Below, piece after piece: positions 18,561 through 26,237 of a stretch of DNA of 64,000 nt (its first letter is position 1; the number at the start of each line of letters is the position of its first letter). The position numbers were made by a program, and so were the translations under genes. The stretch is taken from contig NC_013522.1 in assembly GCF_000024905.1 (NCBI RefSeq), positions 434,001 to 498,000 on the forward strand, in the 5' to 3' direction. The notes under the pieces were generated by a model. It was given only the letters and a program-made list of their open reading frames with translations, was not told where the DNA came from and ran no database searches. The stretch comes from Thermanaerovibrio acidaminovorans DSM 6589 (GTDB lineage Bacteria > Synergistota > Synergistia > Synergistales > Synergistaceae).

Positions 18561-19565
18561 ATGCAGAGCTTTTTCAGGGGCAGGCACTTCATCAACCTGG
18601 AGGACTTCAGCAGGGAAGAAGTGGAGACCATGCTGGAGGTCTCCTTCGATCTGAAGAAGAAGTTCGCCATGGGGGAGCCCACTCCCTACCTGGTGAACAA
18701 GACCATGTTCCTCATCTTCTTCGAGCAGTCCACCAGGACCAGGAACTCCATGGAGGCGGGGCTTGCCCAGCTGGGCGGTCACGCGGGCTACCTGGACTCC
18801 AGCACCATGCAGGTCTCCCACGGGGAGAGTGCCAAGGACACCGCCATCATCCTCTCCAGCTTCGGTCACGCCATCGCCTGCCGCTACTGCAACTGGGGCT
18901 ACGGTAACAAGTACCTGACCGAGATGGCCAAGTGGGCCAAGGTGCCGGTGATGAACCTGCAGTGCGACCTGTACCACCCCTTCCAAGCCCTGGCGGACCT
19001 GATGACCATGAAGGAGAAGTTCGGCAAGCTGGAGAGGCTCAAGGTCTCCATCATCTGGGCCTACGCGGAGAGCCACAAGAAGCCCATATCCGTGCCGGTC
19101 TCCCAGGTGCTCCTGTTCCCCCGGTACGGCATGGATGTGGTGCTGGCCCATCCCAAGGGCTGGGAGCTTCCCGACTGGGTCATCGCCCAGGCCAAGGCCA
19201 ACGCGGAGAAGTACGGCGGCACCGTAACCGTCACCGACGACGAGGAGTACGCCTACCGGAACGCCCACATCGTCATCCCCAAGAACTGGGGCAACTGGGT
19301 GACTGACCAGACGGGGCTCACCGCTGCCGGCGCCGTCAAGGTGGTGGACGAGAAGCTCATGGCCCACAAGTCCTGGAAGTGCACCGAGGAGAAGATGGCC
19401 CTGGCGGACAAGGACGTGGTCTACATGCACGCCCTTCCGGCGGACCGGAACAACGAGGTGGAGGACGCGGTCATCGACGGTCCCCACTCCATAGTCTACG
19501 ATGAGGCGGAGAACCGTCTCCACACCGCCAAGGCGGTCATGACCCTCCTCATGGGAGGCAGGTAG
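18561..19565 (+). CDS. ygeW: YgeW-type (knotted) carbamoyltransferase
   Basis: A 334-residue member of the aspartate/ornithine carbamoyltransferase superfamily. The carbamoyl-phosphate site STRTR is in FEQSTRTRNSMEAG. HPFQALADL is the conserved HP.Q motif and HALPADRNNEV the C-terminal HALP-type loop. ATG 18561 follows GAAGGAGGAGTACG. It is noticeably shorter than E. coli YgeW, so subgroup membership is slightly uncertain. In purine catabolism it would transfer a carbamoyl group to phosphate, feeding carbamate kinase for ATP; no carbamate kinase gene is in the window. It is the last gene before a strong terminator. Confidence 0.85.
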   Translation: MQSFFRGRHFINLEDFSREEVETMLEVSFDLKKKFAMGEPTPYLVNKTMFLIFFEQSTRTRNSMEAGLAQLGGHAGYLDSSTMQVSHGESAKDTAIILSSFGHAIACRYCNWGYGNKYLTEMAKWAKVPVMNLQCDLYHPFQALADLMTMKEKFGKLERLKVSIIWAYAESHKKPISVPVSQVLLFPRYGMDVVLAHPKGWELPDWVIAQAKANAEKYGGTVTVTDDEEYAYRNAHIVIPKNWGNWVTDQTGLTAAGAVKVVDEKLMAHKSWKCTEEKMALADKDVVYMHALPADRNNEVEDAVIDGPHSIVYDEAENRLHTAKAVMTLLMGGR

Positions 19566-19573
19566 GCCGGTCA

Positions 19574-19609
19574 GGGGAACGGAGTCATCGCTGCTCCGTT
19601 CCCCTTTTT
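19574..19609 (+). terminator. Rho-independent terminator after ygeW
   Basis: Perfect 11-bp arms (GGGGAACGGAG and CTCCGTTCCCC) with a 9-base loop, followed by TTTTTA. It closes the dpaL-ssnA-ygfK-ygeY-ygeW transcript. Confidence 0.9.
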
Positions 19610-19671
19610 AAAAGTTCCATCATGTGCCTGCGGTATCAATGTGCAGGGTTGAGAGAAAGGTAAGGTATGTC

Positions 19672-21048
19672 ATGCCTAGCAAAAAAGGAAGCGCCGTTGT
19701 CGGGGGAGGCAAGGATCTGGTCTATCAGCTTCACGGCCGCCCGTCCCTCCTGGTGGCCCTCCCCCTTGGTCTTCAGCACGTGTTGGCCATGTTCACCGGA
19801 AACCTGGCACCCATATTCGTGGTGGCGGGCATACTGTCCCTCTCCAAACCGGACATGATCGTGATGATCCAGGGGGCCATGATAGTCTCCGGCCTGACCA
19901 CCCTGGTTCAGCTCTACCCCATCGGCAAGAGGAACTGGGTCCTGCCCCGAATAGGTGGGGAGCTCCCCATAGTGATGGGAACCTCCTTCGCCTTCGTCCC
20001 CACCTCCATAACGGTTGGGCAGATGTACGGGATACAGGGAATCCTGGGTGGGGCCCTCCTGGGCAGCTTGGTGGAGTTCCTCATGGGGATCTTTATAAGG
20101 CCCTTGAAGCGGTTTTTTCCTCCGCTAGTGGTTGGCAGTGTGCTTCTTGCCTTGGGGATAAAGCTCCTGGCGGTGGGGGTCAACTACTTCGCCGGCGGGG
20201 TTGGTTCCAAGGACTACGGCTCTCCCCAGAACCTGATGTTGGGCGCCATAGTGCTCGTTACGGTGCTATTGCTCCAGCGGTTTGGTAGGGGGATGCTGAA
20301 GGTTTCCAGCCTCCTCATAGCCATCCTGGTGGGCTACGCGGCAGCGGTCGCAATGGGCCGGATAGACTTCTCCCCCGTGGCCAGCGCCGCCTGGTTCAGC
20401 GTGCCCAAGCCATTCCACTTCGGTTTCAGCTTCCACCTGGATGCGGTGCTAAGCTTCGCCGCGGTCTACATAGTCTCCGGACTGGAGACCATAGGGAACA
20501 CCTCAGGCATAACCATAGCGGCCTTCAACCGGGAGGCCACCGCGGAGGAGACATCGGGGGCCATAATGGGGGATAGCTTCGGTTCCGCTCTGGCGGCGGT
20601 CTTCAGCGCCCTTCCGAACACCGCCTTTGGCCAGAACGCCGGGTTGGTGGCCATGACCAAGGTGGTCAACAAGTGGTGCATCGCCACCGGCGCCATGGTG
20701 CTAATAGCGGCGGGCCTGTTCCCCAAGATAGGGGCGGTGATATCCGTCATGCCCAGCTCGGTCCTGGGCGGCGCGGTCATCACCGTCTTCGCCATGATCC
20801 TCATCAACGGGGTGAAGATGCTCTCCAAGAGCGGCTTCAGCGACAGGAACCTGTTAGTCCTGGGCGTAACCTTCGGCATAGGCATGGGCTTCAGCATGGT
20901 GCCCCAGCTGTTGGAGCACCTGCCCAAGGTCCTTCAGTACCTCTTCAGGGACACGGTCACGTCGGTGTGCATTGTGTCAATCGTCGCCAACATACTGTTC
21001 CCCGATGAGGATTCAAAGGACAAGAAGTTCGTGATAGAGGTGGAGTAG
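19672..21048 (+). CDS. NCS2-family xanthine/urate permease
   Basis: A 458-residue inner-membrane transporter. LPLGLQHVLAMFTGNLAPIF is the typical XanQ/PbuX/UacT start, SGLETIGNTSG gives the TM8 motif, and NTAFGQNAGLVAMTKV carries the QN.G....T signature of purine-transporting NCS2 proteins. ATG 19672 is preferred; upstream in-frame codons are not preceded by a ribosome-binding site. It differs clearly from the other NCS2 protein at 7697, which has ENIG in the signature. Placed directly after the urate cluster, import of urate or xanthine is likely. Confidence 0.9.
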   Translation: MPSKKGSAVVGGGKDLVYQLHGRPSLLVALPLGLQHVLAMFTGNLAPIFVVAGILSLSKPDMIVMIQGAMIVSGLTTLVQLYPIGKRNWVLPRIGGELPIVMGTSFAFVPTSITVGQMYGIQGILGGALLGSLVEFLMGIFIRPLKRFFPPLVVGSVLLALGIKLLAVGVNYFAGGVGSKDYGSPQNLMLGAIVLVTVLLLQRFGRGMLKVSSLLIAILVGYAAAVAMGRIDFSPVASAAWFSVPKPFHFGFSFHLDAVLSFAAVYIVSGLETIGNTSGITIAAFNREATAEETSGAIMGDSFGSALAAVFSALPNTAFGQNAGLVAMTKVVNKWCIATGAMVLIAAGLFPKIGAVISVMPSSVLGGAVITVFAMILINGVKMLSKSGFSDRNLLVLGVTFGIGMGFSMVPQLLEHLPKVLQYLFRDTVTSVCIVSIVANILFPDEDSKDKKFVIEVE

Positions 21049-21050
21049 GC

Positions 21051-21075
21051 CCCGGGGCCCCCTGTGGGCCCCGGG
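21051..21075. repeat. Perfect intercistronic inverted repeat
   Basis: CCCGGGGCCC and GGGCCCCGGG (10-bp arms, 5-base loop) lie between the permease stop and the deaminase gene. There is no T-tract on either side, so an mRNA stability or processing element is more likely than a terminator. Confidence 0.5.
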
Positions 21076-21109
21076 TGACACCATAAAGTCCATGGGGAGG
21101 ATGATACCA

Positions 21110-21670
21110 GTGAAGTTCAGGACCCCGAGCACCATCAAGCCCGAGGAGATCCACAAGATGCTGGACGTGGTGGAGGGCCGGATACTGCCTCTCACCGAAG
21201 AGTTCGTCCGCAAGGGGCACAACCTGTTCGGAGGGGCGGTTCTCGATCCTGTGACGTTGGAGCCCATCGTGGTGGGCAGCAACCGCAGGTCCGACAACCC
21301 GGTCTTCCACGGGGAGGTGGAGACCCTGCTCAGGTTCTACCAGCTCAAGGACCGCCCCAAGGCGGAGGACCTGGTGTTCCTGGCCACCCACGAGCCCTGC
21401 TGCATGTGTTTCTCCGCCCTGGCCTGGTGCGGCTTCAAGGAGGCCTGGTACCTCTTCGACTACACCGAGACCGACAAGGACTTCAACATGCCCGACGACC
21501 TCATCATGCTGAGGGAGCTCTTCGGCAGCCAGGACATCCGGCGTAATAACTCTTATCTTAATCTTTACAGTGTTAAAGAGGCTGCCAAGCTCTCCTCTGA
21601 TGCGGAGGCCCTCATGGCCCGCATCGAGGCGCTTAAGTCCAAGTACAAGGCGTTGCCGGTGGTGCTCTAG
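21110..21670 (+). CDS. CDA-fold nucleobase/nucleoside deaminase
   Basis: A 186-residue zinc deaminase of the cytidine/guanine deaminase-like fold. The zinc site is HGE (in FHGEVETLL; the usual form is HAE) and PCCMC (in THEPCCMCFSALAW). GTG 21110 is chosen because GGGGAGG lies 9 bases upstream; ATG 21092 or 21101 would extend it by 6 or 3 residues. Directly upstream of adenine deaminase and between purine permeases it probably deaminates guanine or a related base. A cytosine- or pterin-type substrate cannot be excluded. Confidence 0.85.
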   Translation: MKFRTPSTIKPEEIHKMLDVVEGRILPLTEEFVRKGHNLFGGAVLDPVTLEPIVVGSNRRSDNPVFHGEVETLLRFYQLKDRPKAEDLVFLATHEPCCMCFSALAWCGFKEAWYLFDYTETDKDFNMPDDLIMLRELFGSQDIRRNNSYLNLYSVKEAAKLSSDAEALMARIEALKSKYKALPVVL

Positions 21671-21672
21671 CC

Positions 21673-23394
21673 ATGTCCTTGAGGCACCTGCTGCCCCACG
21701 CCCTGGGGGAGCGGCCTTGCGACCTGCTCATAAGGGGCGCCCTGGTGGCCAACGTGCTGTCCATGGAGATGGAGCGGGTTGACGTGGCGGTCAAGGACGG
21801 TGTGATCGTCGGATTGGGGGACGGCTACGAGGCGGTCTCCCAGGTGGATGCCCGGGGGCTGGTGCTCATCCCCGGCATGCTGGACGGGCACGTGCACATC
21901 GAGAGCTCCTGGATGGTCCCCTCCCGGTTCGCCCAGGCGGTGGTGCCCCGGGGCACCACCGGGGTCTTCGCGGACCCCCACGAGATAGCCAACGTCCTGG
22001 GGCCCCAGGGGGTGATAGGCATGTACGAGTCTTCCCGGGGGCTGCCGCTGGACGTCTACCTGGGCTGCCCCTCCTGCGTGCCCGCCTCCCCCTTCGAGTC
22101 CTGCAAGGTGCCCATGGGGGTGGAGGAGCTGGAGGGGCTTCGGGACGGAGGTTACTGTCAGCACCTGGGGGAGATGATGAACTACCCCGGGGTTCTCTCC
22201 GGGGACCTGGAGGTGTGGGGCAAGCTGGAGGCCTTCCGGGGCATGCCCCTCACCGCCCACGCCCCGGGCCTCAGCGGCCGGGAGCTCTGTGCCTACATCC
22301 TCAGCGGGTGCGACGGGGACCACGAGGCCACCACCCTTGAGGAGGGGCTGGAGAAGCTCCGCCGGGGCATGTGGGTCATGATGAGGGAGGGATCCGCCGC
22401 GCCGGACCTGGAGGCCTTGGTCCCGTTGGTCAAGGACGTGCCCTCCCGATGCTCCCGGTGCATGGTGGTGAGCGACGACCTGGATGCCAGGACCTTGATG
22501 GAGAGGGGGCACATGGACCACAAGGTGCGCAAGCTGTGCGCCCTGGGGGTGGATCCGCTGGTGGCGGTCCGGATGGTTACCCTCTCGCCGGCGGAGTACT
22601 TCCGGATCCCCCGGCTCGGGGCCCTGGCCCCCGGCTACCGGGCGGACCTGGTGCTGGTGGACTCCATACCGGACATGAACGTGGTCATGGTGTTCAAGGA
22701 CGGGCGCCTGGTGGCCCGGGAGGGGGAGATGGTGGAGGACCTGTCAGGTCATCCGGTGAGTCCCCGGCTGGCCGAGAGGGGGCCGGACCTGGGGGAGGTG
22801 GACCTGGGTTCCCTCTCGGTGCCTGCGGAGGGGGATAGGATCCGGGTGATCGGCTTCACTCCCGGCTCCCTGCTGACCCGGGAGCTGGAGATGGCCCCTC
22901 CGGTCCTGGATGGGCAGGTGGTCCCCTCCCGGGAGCCGGATCTGGCCAAGCTGGTCTGTCGCGAGAGGCACCGGGGAACTAGTAGAATGGGCCTGGGCTT
23001 TGTCAAGGGGCTGGGCCTCAAGGAGGGGGCCTTTGGCGGCACCGTGTCCCACGACGCCCACAACGCCATCGTGGCCGGCATGGACGACCGGTCCATAAAG
23101 ACCGTCCTGGACCGGCTCAACCATCTAGGCGGCGGCGTGGTGGTGGCGAAGGGGGATCGGGTGTTGGCGGAGCTGGCGCTCCCCTTCGGGGGGCTCATGG
23201 CGGACCTGCCAGCCCGGGATCTCGCCCGGCTTCAGGAGGAGGTGGACCTTACGGTGGCTTCCCTTGGGGTATCGGGACCCCACCCCTGCATGGCCCTGTC
23301 TTTCCTGTCCCTTTCGGTCATCCCGGAGCTGAAGCTCACCGACAGGGGCTACATTAACCTAGCGAGGGGGGGTATCGTGCCTATATGGGTTTAG
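21673..23394 (+). CDS. ade: Adenine deaminase
   Basis: A 573-residue amidohydrolase converting adenine to hypoxanthine and ammonia. LIPGMLDGHVHIESSWMVP holds the first metal His pair, FADPHEIANV and MVVSDDLDART are typical Ade segments, and the C-terminal FGGTVSHDAHN is the Ade-specific domain motif. It starts 2 bases after the deaminase stop, so the two are translated together. It feeds adenine into the hypoxanthine/xanthine hydroxylases encoded on both sides. Confidence 0.95.
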   Translation: MSLRHLLPHALGERPCDLLIRGALVANVLSMEMERVDVAVKDGVIVGLGDGYEAVSQVDARGLVLIPGMLDGHVHIESSWMVPSRFAQAVVPRGTTGVFADPHEIANVLGPQGVIGMYESSRGLPLDVYLGCPSCVPASPFESCKVPMGVEELEGLRDGGYCQHLGEMMNYPGVLSGDLEVWGKLEAFRGMPLTAHAPGLSGRELCAYILSGCDGDHEATTLEEGLEKLRRGMWVMMREGSAAPDLEALVPLVKDVPSRCSRCMVVSDDLDARTLMERGHMDHKVRKLCALGVDPLVAVRMVTLSPAEYFRIPRLGALAPGYRADLVLVDSIPDMNVVMVFKDGRLVAREGEMVEDLSGHPVSPRLAERGPDLGEVDLGSLSVPAEGDRIRVIGFTPGSLLTRELEMAPPVLDGQVVPSREPDLAKLVCRERHRGTSRMGLGFVKGLGLKEGAFGGTVSHDAHNAIVAGMDDRSIKTVLDRLNHLGGGVVVAKGDRVLAELALPFGGLMADLPARDLARLQEEVDLTVASLGVSGPHPCMALSFLSLSVIPELKLTDRGYINLARGGIVPIWV

Positions 23395-23483
23395 TTAACA
23401 AAGAACATGTCAGGTGCTGACGTTTGGTTTGATGGTAGAATAGTTAGGGTACGTTGCCGCAGCCTAGAATGGGAGGTGTCTTT

Positions 23484-24791
23484 ATGGAGTGGTTAGAGAG
23501 GACCTTCAAGCTAAGGGAACGAGGCACCGATGTAAAGACCGAGATACTGGCGGGCATCACCACCTTCATGACCATGGGTTACATAATCTTCGTGAACCCC
23601 GGCATCCTATCCAAGACCGGTATGCCCTTCGGGCCCCTGCTGGTTGCCACCTGTCTGTCCGCTGCGCTGGCCACGGTGCTAATGGCCTTTCTGGCCAACT
23701 ACCCCTTTGCCCTTGCCCCGGGAATGGGTCTCAATGCCTTCTTCACCTTCTCCGTGGTGCTGGGCATGGGGATAAGCTGGAAGGTGGCCCTGGCGGCGGT
23801 TCTAGTCGAGGGCGTCATCTTCATCCTTCTCACGTTGACCCGCATTCGGGAAGCGGTGGTGAACACCATCCCGGTTACCCTCAAGATGGGCATAGCCGCC
23901 GGCATAGGCCTCTTCATCGCCTTCATAGGACTCCAGGGGGCGGGGATAATCGTCAACAACGACGCGGTGCTGGTCCAGCTGGCGGGACTCAAGGGCAATT
24001 TGCCGGCCCTTCTGGCCCTTGGGGGCCTAATCTTCATGGTGGTGATGGAGCACTACCACGTCAAGGGCGGGGTTCTCTGGGGCATAATAGCGGTCACCGT
24101 AGCCGCCATACCCCTAGGGGTGGCCAAGATGCCCGATGGCATAGTCTCCATGCCGCCTTCCCTATCCCCGATATTCATGCAGATGGACTTCTCCCAGATA
24201 ACCAGCTCCACCTTCTGGGTGATCATGTTCACCTTCTTCTTCGTGGACTTTTTCGACACGGTGGGCACCCTGGTGGGTGTTGCCAGCCGGGGCGGCATGC
24301 TCGACTCGGAGGGCCGTTTGCCTAAGGCCAGAGAGGCTCTTCTCGCGGATGCAATAGGTACCACCGCAGGGGCCATCCTGGGAACCAGCACGGTTACCAC
24401 CTACGTGGAGAGTGCGAGCGGTGTGGAGCAGGGGGGGCGCACGGGGTTAACCGCCCTTGTGGTGGCGGTGCTCTTCCTGTTGGCCACCTTCTTTAGCCCC
24501 CTGGTCTCCATAGTCCCCGCCTGCGCCACCGCGCCGGCGCTGATCCTGGTGGGCATCTACATGATGATGGGACTCAAGGAGCTCAAGACCGACGACTGGA
24601 CCGAGTTTGCACCTGCAATGCTGGCCTTCTTCATGATGCCCCTTTCCTACAGCATCTCGGTGGGCATCGAGGCGGGCATCGTCTCCTACGTGGTGCTCAA
24701 GCTGATCACCGGCAAGGCCAAGGACGTTAACCCGGTGATGATAGGCCTGGCGCTGCTCTTCGTGGTTGCCCGGGTCTTCGGAATTCACTAG
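23484..24791 (+). CDS. AzgA-type purine permease (adenine/guanine/hypoxanthine)
   Basis: A 435-residue NCS2-family protein of the AzgA/PbuG/PurP branch. The N-terminus (ERTFKLRERGTDVKTEILAG) and FMTMGYIIFVNPGIL are diagnostic. The second half includes FFFVDFFDTVGTLVGVASR, the substrate/proton region. ATG 23484 follows GGGAGGTG. The branch transports adenine, guanine and hypoxanthine, which matches its position after adenine deaminase. It is the third purine carrier in 17 kb. Confidence 0.92.
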   Translation: MEWLERTFKLRERGTDVKTEILAGITTFMTMGYIIFVNPGILSKTGMPFGPLLVATCLSAALATVLMAFLANYPFALAPGMGLNAFFTFSVVLGMGISWKVALAAVLVEGVIFILLTLTRIREAVVNTIPVTLKMGIAAGIGLFIAFIGLQGAGIIVNNDAVLVQLAGLKGNLPALLALGGLIFMVVMEHYHVKGGVLWGIIAVTVAAIPLGVAKMPDGIVSMPPSLSPIFMQMDFSQITSSTFWVIMFTFFFVDFFDTVGTLVGVASRGGMLDSEGRLPKAREALLADAIGTTAGAILGTSTVTTYVESASGVEQGGRTGLTALVVAVLFLLATFFSPLVSIVPACATAPALILVGIYMMMGLKELKTDDWTEFAPAMLAFFMMPLSYSISVGIEAGIVSYVVLKLITGKAKDVNPVMIGLALLFVVARVFGIH

Positions 24792-24810
24792 TCCAGATCT
24801 CTTTTCTGCC

Positions 24811-24833
24811 GGCGGGGCCCTAGTGGCCCCGCC
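24811..24833. repeat. Intercistronic hairpin between AzgA permease and hydantoinase
   Basis: Perfect 9-bp arms GGCGGGGCC and GGCCCCGCC with a 5-base loop end a few bases before the hyuA ribosome-binding site. There is no T-tract. It resembles the intercistronic hairpins at 21051 and 28810. Confidence 0.5.
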
Positions 24834-24851
24834 CCGGGAGGTATGAAAGCG

Positions 24852-26237
24852 ATGGGAACCGTCTTCAAGGGGGGCGTCATAGCCCTGCCCGATGGGCCTG
24901 TGAGGGCCGACCTAAGGATAGAGGGGGAGCTGGTCCACTCCATAGGGGAGGACCTGGAAAGGGACGGGGATATGGTCGTCCCTTGTCAGGACCGGATCCT
25001 CCTGCCCGGTGGGGTGGATCCCCATACCCACTTTGACCTCCCCGCCGGGGAGTTCAGGACCGCCGACGACTTCGCCACCGGCACCGCCGCGGCCCTGGCG
25101 GGGGGCACCACCACCATAGTGGACTACGCCACCCAGTTCAGGGGCCAGAGCTTGAGGCAGGGGGTGGAGGAGTGGCATAGGCTCTCCATTGGCAAGTGCC
25201 ACTGCGACTACGCTTTCCACCTGGCGGTGACCGACTGGAACGACGGGATAGAGGCGGAGGTCCCCCAGATCGTGGCGGAGGGCATCCCCTCGTTCAAGAT
25301 GTACATGGCCTACAAGGGGCTGTTGCAGCTGGACGACGGCTCCATAATGCGGATGATGGAGATCCTGCGGGACCTGGGGGGGCTCCTGTGCCTGCACTGC
25401 GAGAATGGGGATCTGGTTCACTGGCTCAGTCAGCAGCTGGCCCAGGAAGGCAAGCTCTCCGCCCGGTACCACCCGGCTAGCCGCCCCGGCTTCGTGGAGT
25501 CCGAGGCGGTCTTCCGGGCCCTCACCATGGCCAGGGCGGTCCAGGCCCCGCTCTACCTGGTCCACTTGAGCGCCGGAGAGTCCATGGACCACGTGAACCT
25601 CTTCCGGCAAAGGGGCTCCACGGTCTTCGCGGAGACCTGCATACAGTATCTGTTGCTCAACGAGGGACGCTACTCCCTGCCCCAGGGGGACGCAATGGCC
25701 TACGTTTGTTCTCCCCCCCTGAGGTCCCAGGCGGATTCGGATCGCCTCTGGGAGGAGCTCCGCAGGGGCAACGTGGACGTGGTGGCCACGGATCACTGCT
25801 CGTTCAATCTAATGGGGCACAAGGACAGGGGCATGAACGATTTCAGAAGGATCCCCAACGGGCTTCCGGGGGTGGAGAACCGGCTGCCGTTGCTCTACTC
25901 CGAGGGGGTCGCCAAGGGGCGCATATCCCTTGAGACGTTCGTGAAGGTCACGGCTTGCAACCCCGCCAAGATTTTCGGCCTCTACCCCATGAAGGGTACA
26001 CTGGTTCCCGGCAGCCACGGGGACGTGGTGGTGTTCAACCCCCGGTACCGTTGGACCGTGAGGGCCGCAAGGCAGCTTCAGAACGTGGACTACAACCCCT
26101 ACGAGGGTTGGGAGGTGACCGGATCGGTGGAGTCGGTTTTCCTTAGGGGAGCTGAGGTCTTCCGGGATGGTCGGATCTTGGGTCAGGAACCCGCGGGCCG
26201 TTACCTCAGGCGCCGCGGGCGGAAGGAGGAAGCGTAG
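24852..26237 (+). CDS. hyuA: D-hydantoinase / dihydropyrimidinase-family amidohydrolase
   Basis: A 461-residue binuclear-zinc amidohydrolase. LLPGGVDPHTHFDLPAGEF carries the HTH metal pair, IPSFKMYMAYKGL the carbamylated Lys, and VATDHCSFN the later Asp/His site. ATG 24852 is chosen over 24843 because GGGAGGT ends immediately before 24843 and is correctly spaced from 24852; the length then equals that of E. coli HyuA. HyuA is part of the anaerobic urate cluster and opens a hydantoin- or dihydropyrimidine-like ring. The stop is directly followed by the next start. Confidence 0.92.
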   Translation: MGTVFKGGVIALPDGPVRADLRIEGELVHSIGEDLERDGDMVVPCQDRILLPGGVDPHTHFDLPAGEFRTADDFATGTAAALAGGTTTIVDYATQFRGQSLRQGVEEWHRLSIGKCHCDYAFHLAVTDWNDGIEAEVPQIVAEGIPSFKMYMAYKGLLQLDDGSIMRMMEILRDLGGLLCLHCENGDLVHWLSQQLAQEGKLSARYHPASRPGFVESEAVFRALTMARAVQAPLYLVHLSAGESMDHVNLFRQRGSTVFAETCIQYLLLNEGRYSLPQGDAMAYVCSPPLRSQADSDRLWEELRRGNVDVVATDHCSFNLMGHKDRGMNDFRRIPNGLPGVENRLPLLYSEGVAKGRISLETFVKVTACNPAKIFGLYPMKGTLVPGSHGDVVVFNPRYRWTVRAARQLQNVDYNPYEGWEVTGSVESVFLRGAEVFRDGRILGQEPAGRYLRRRGRKEEA

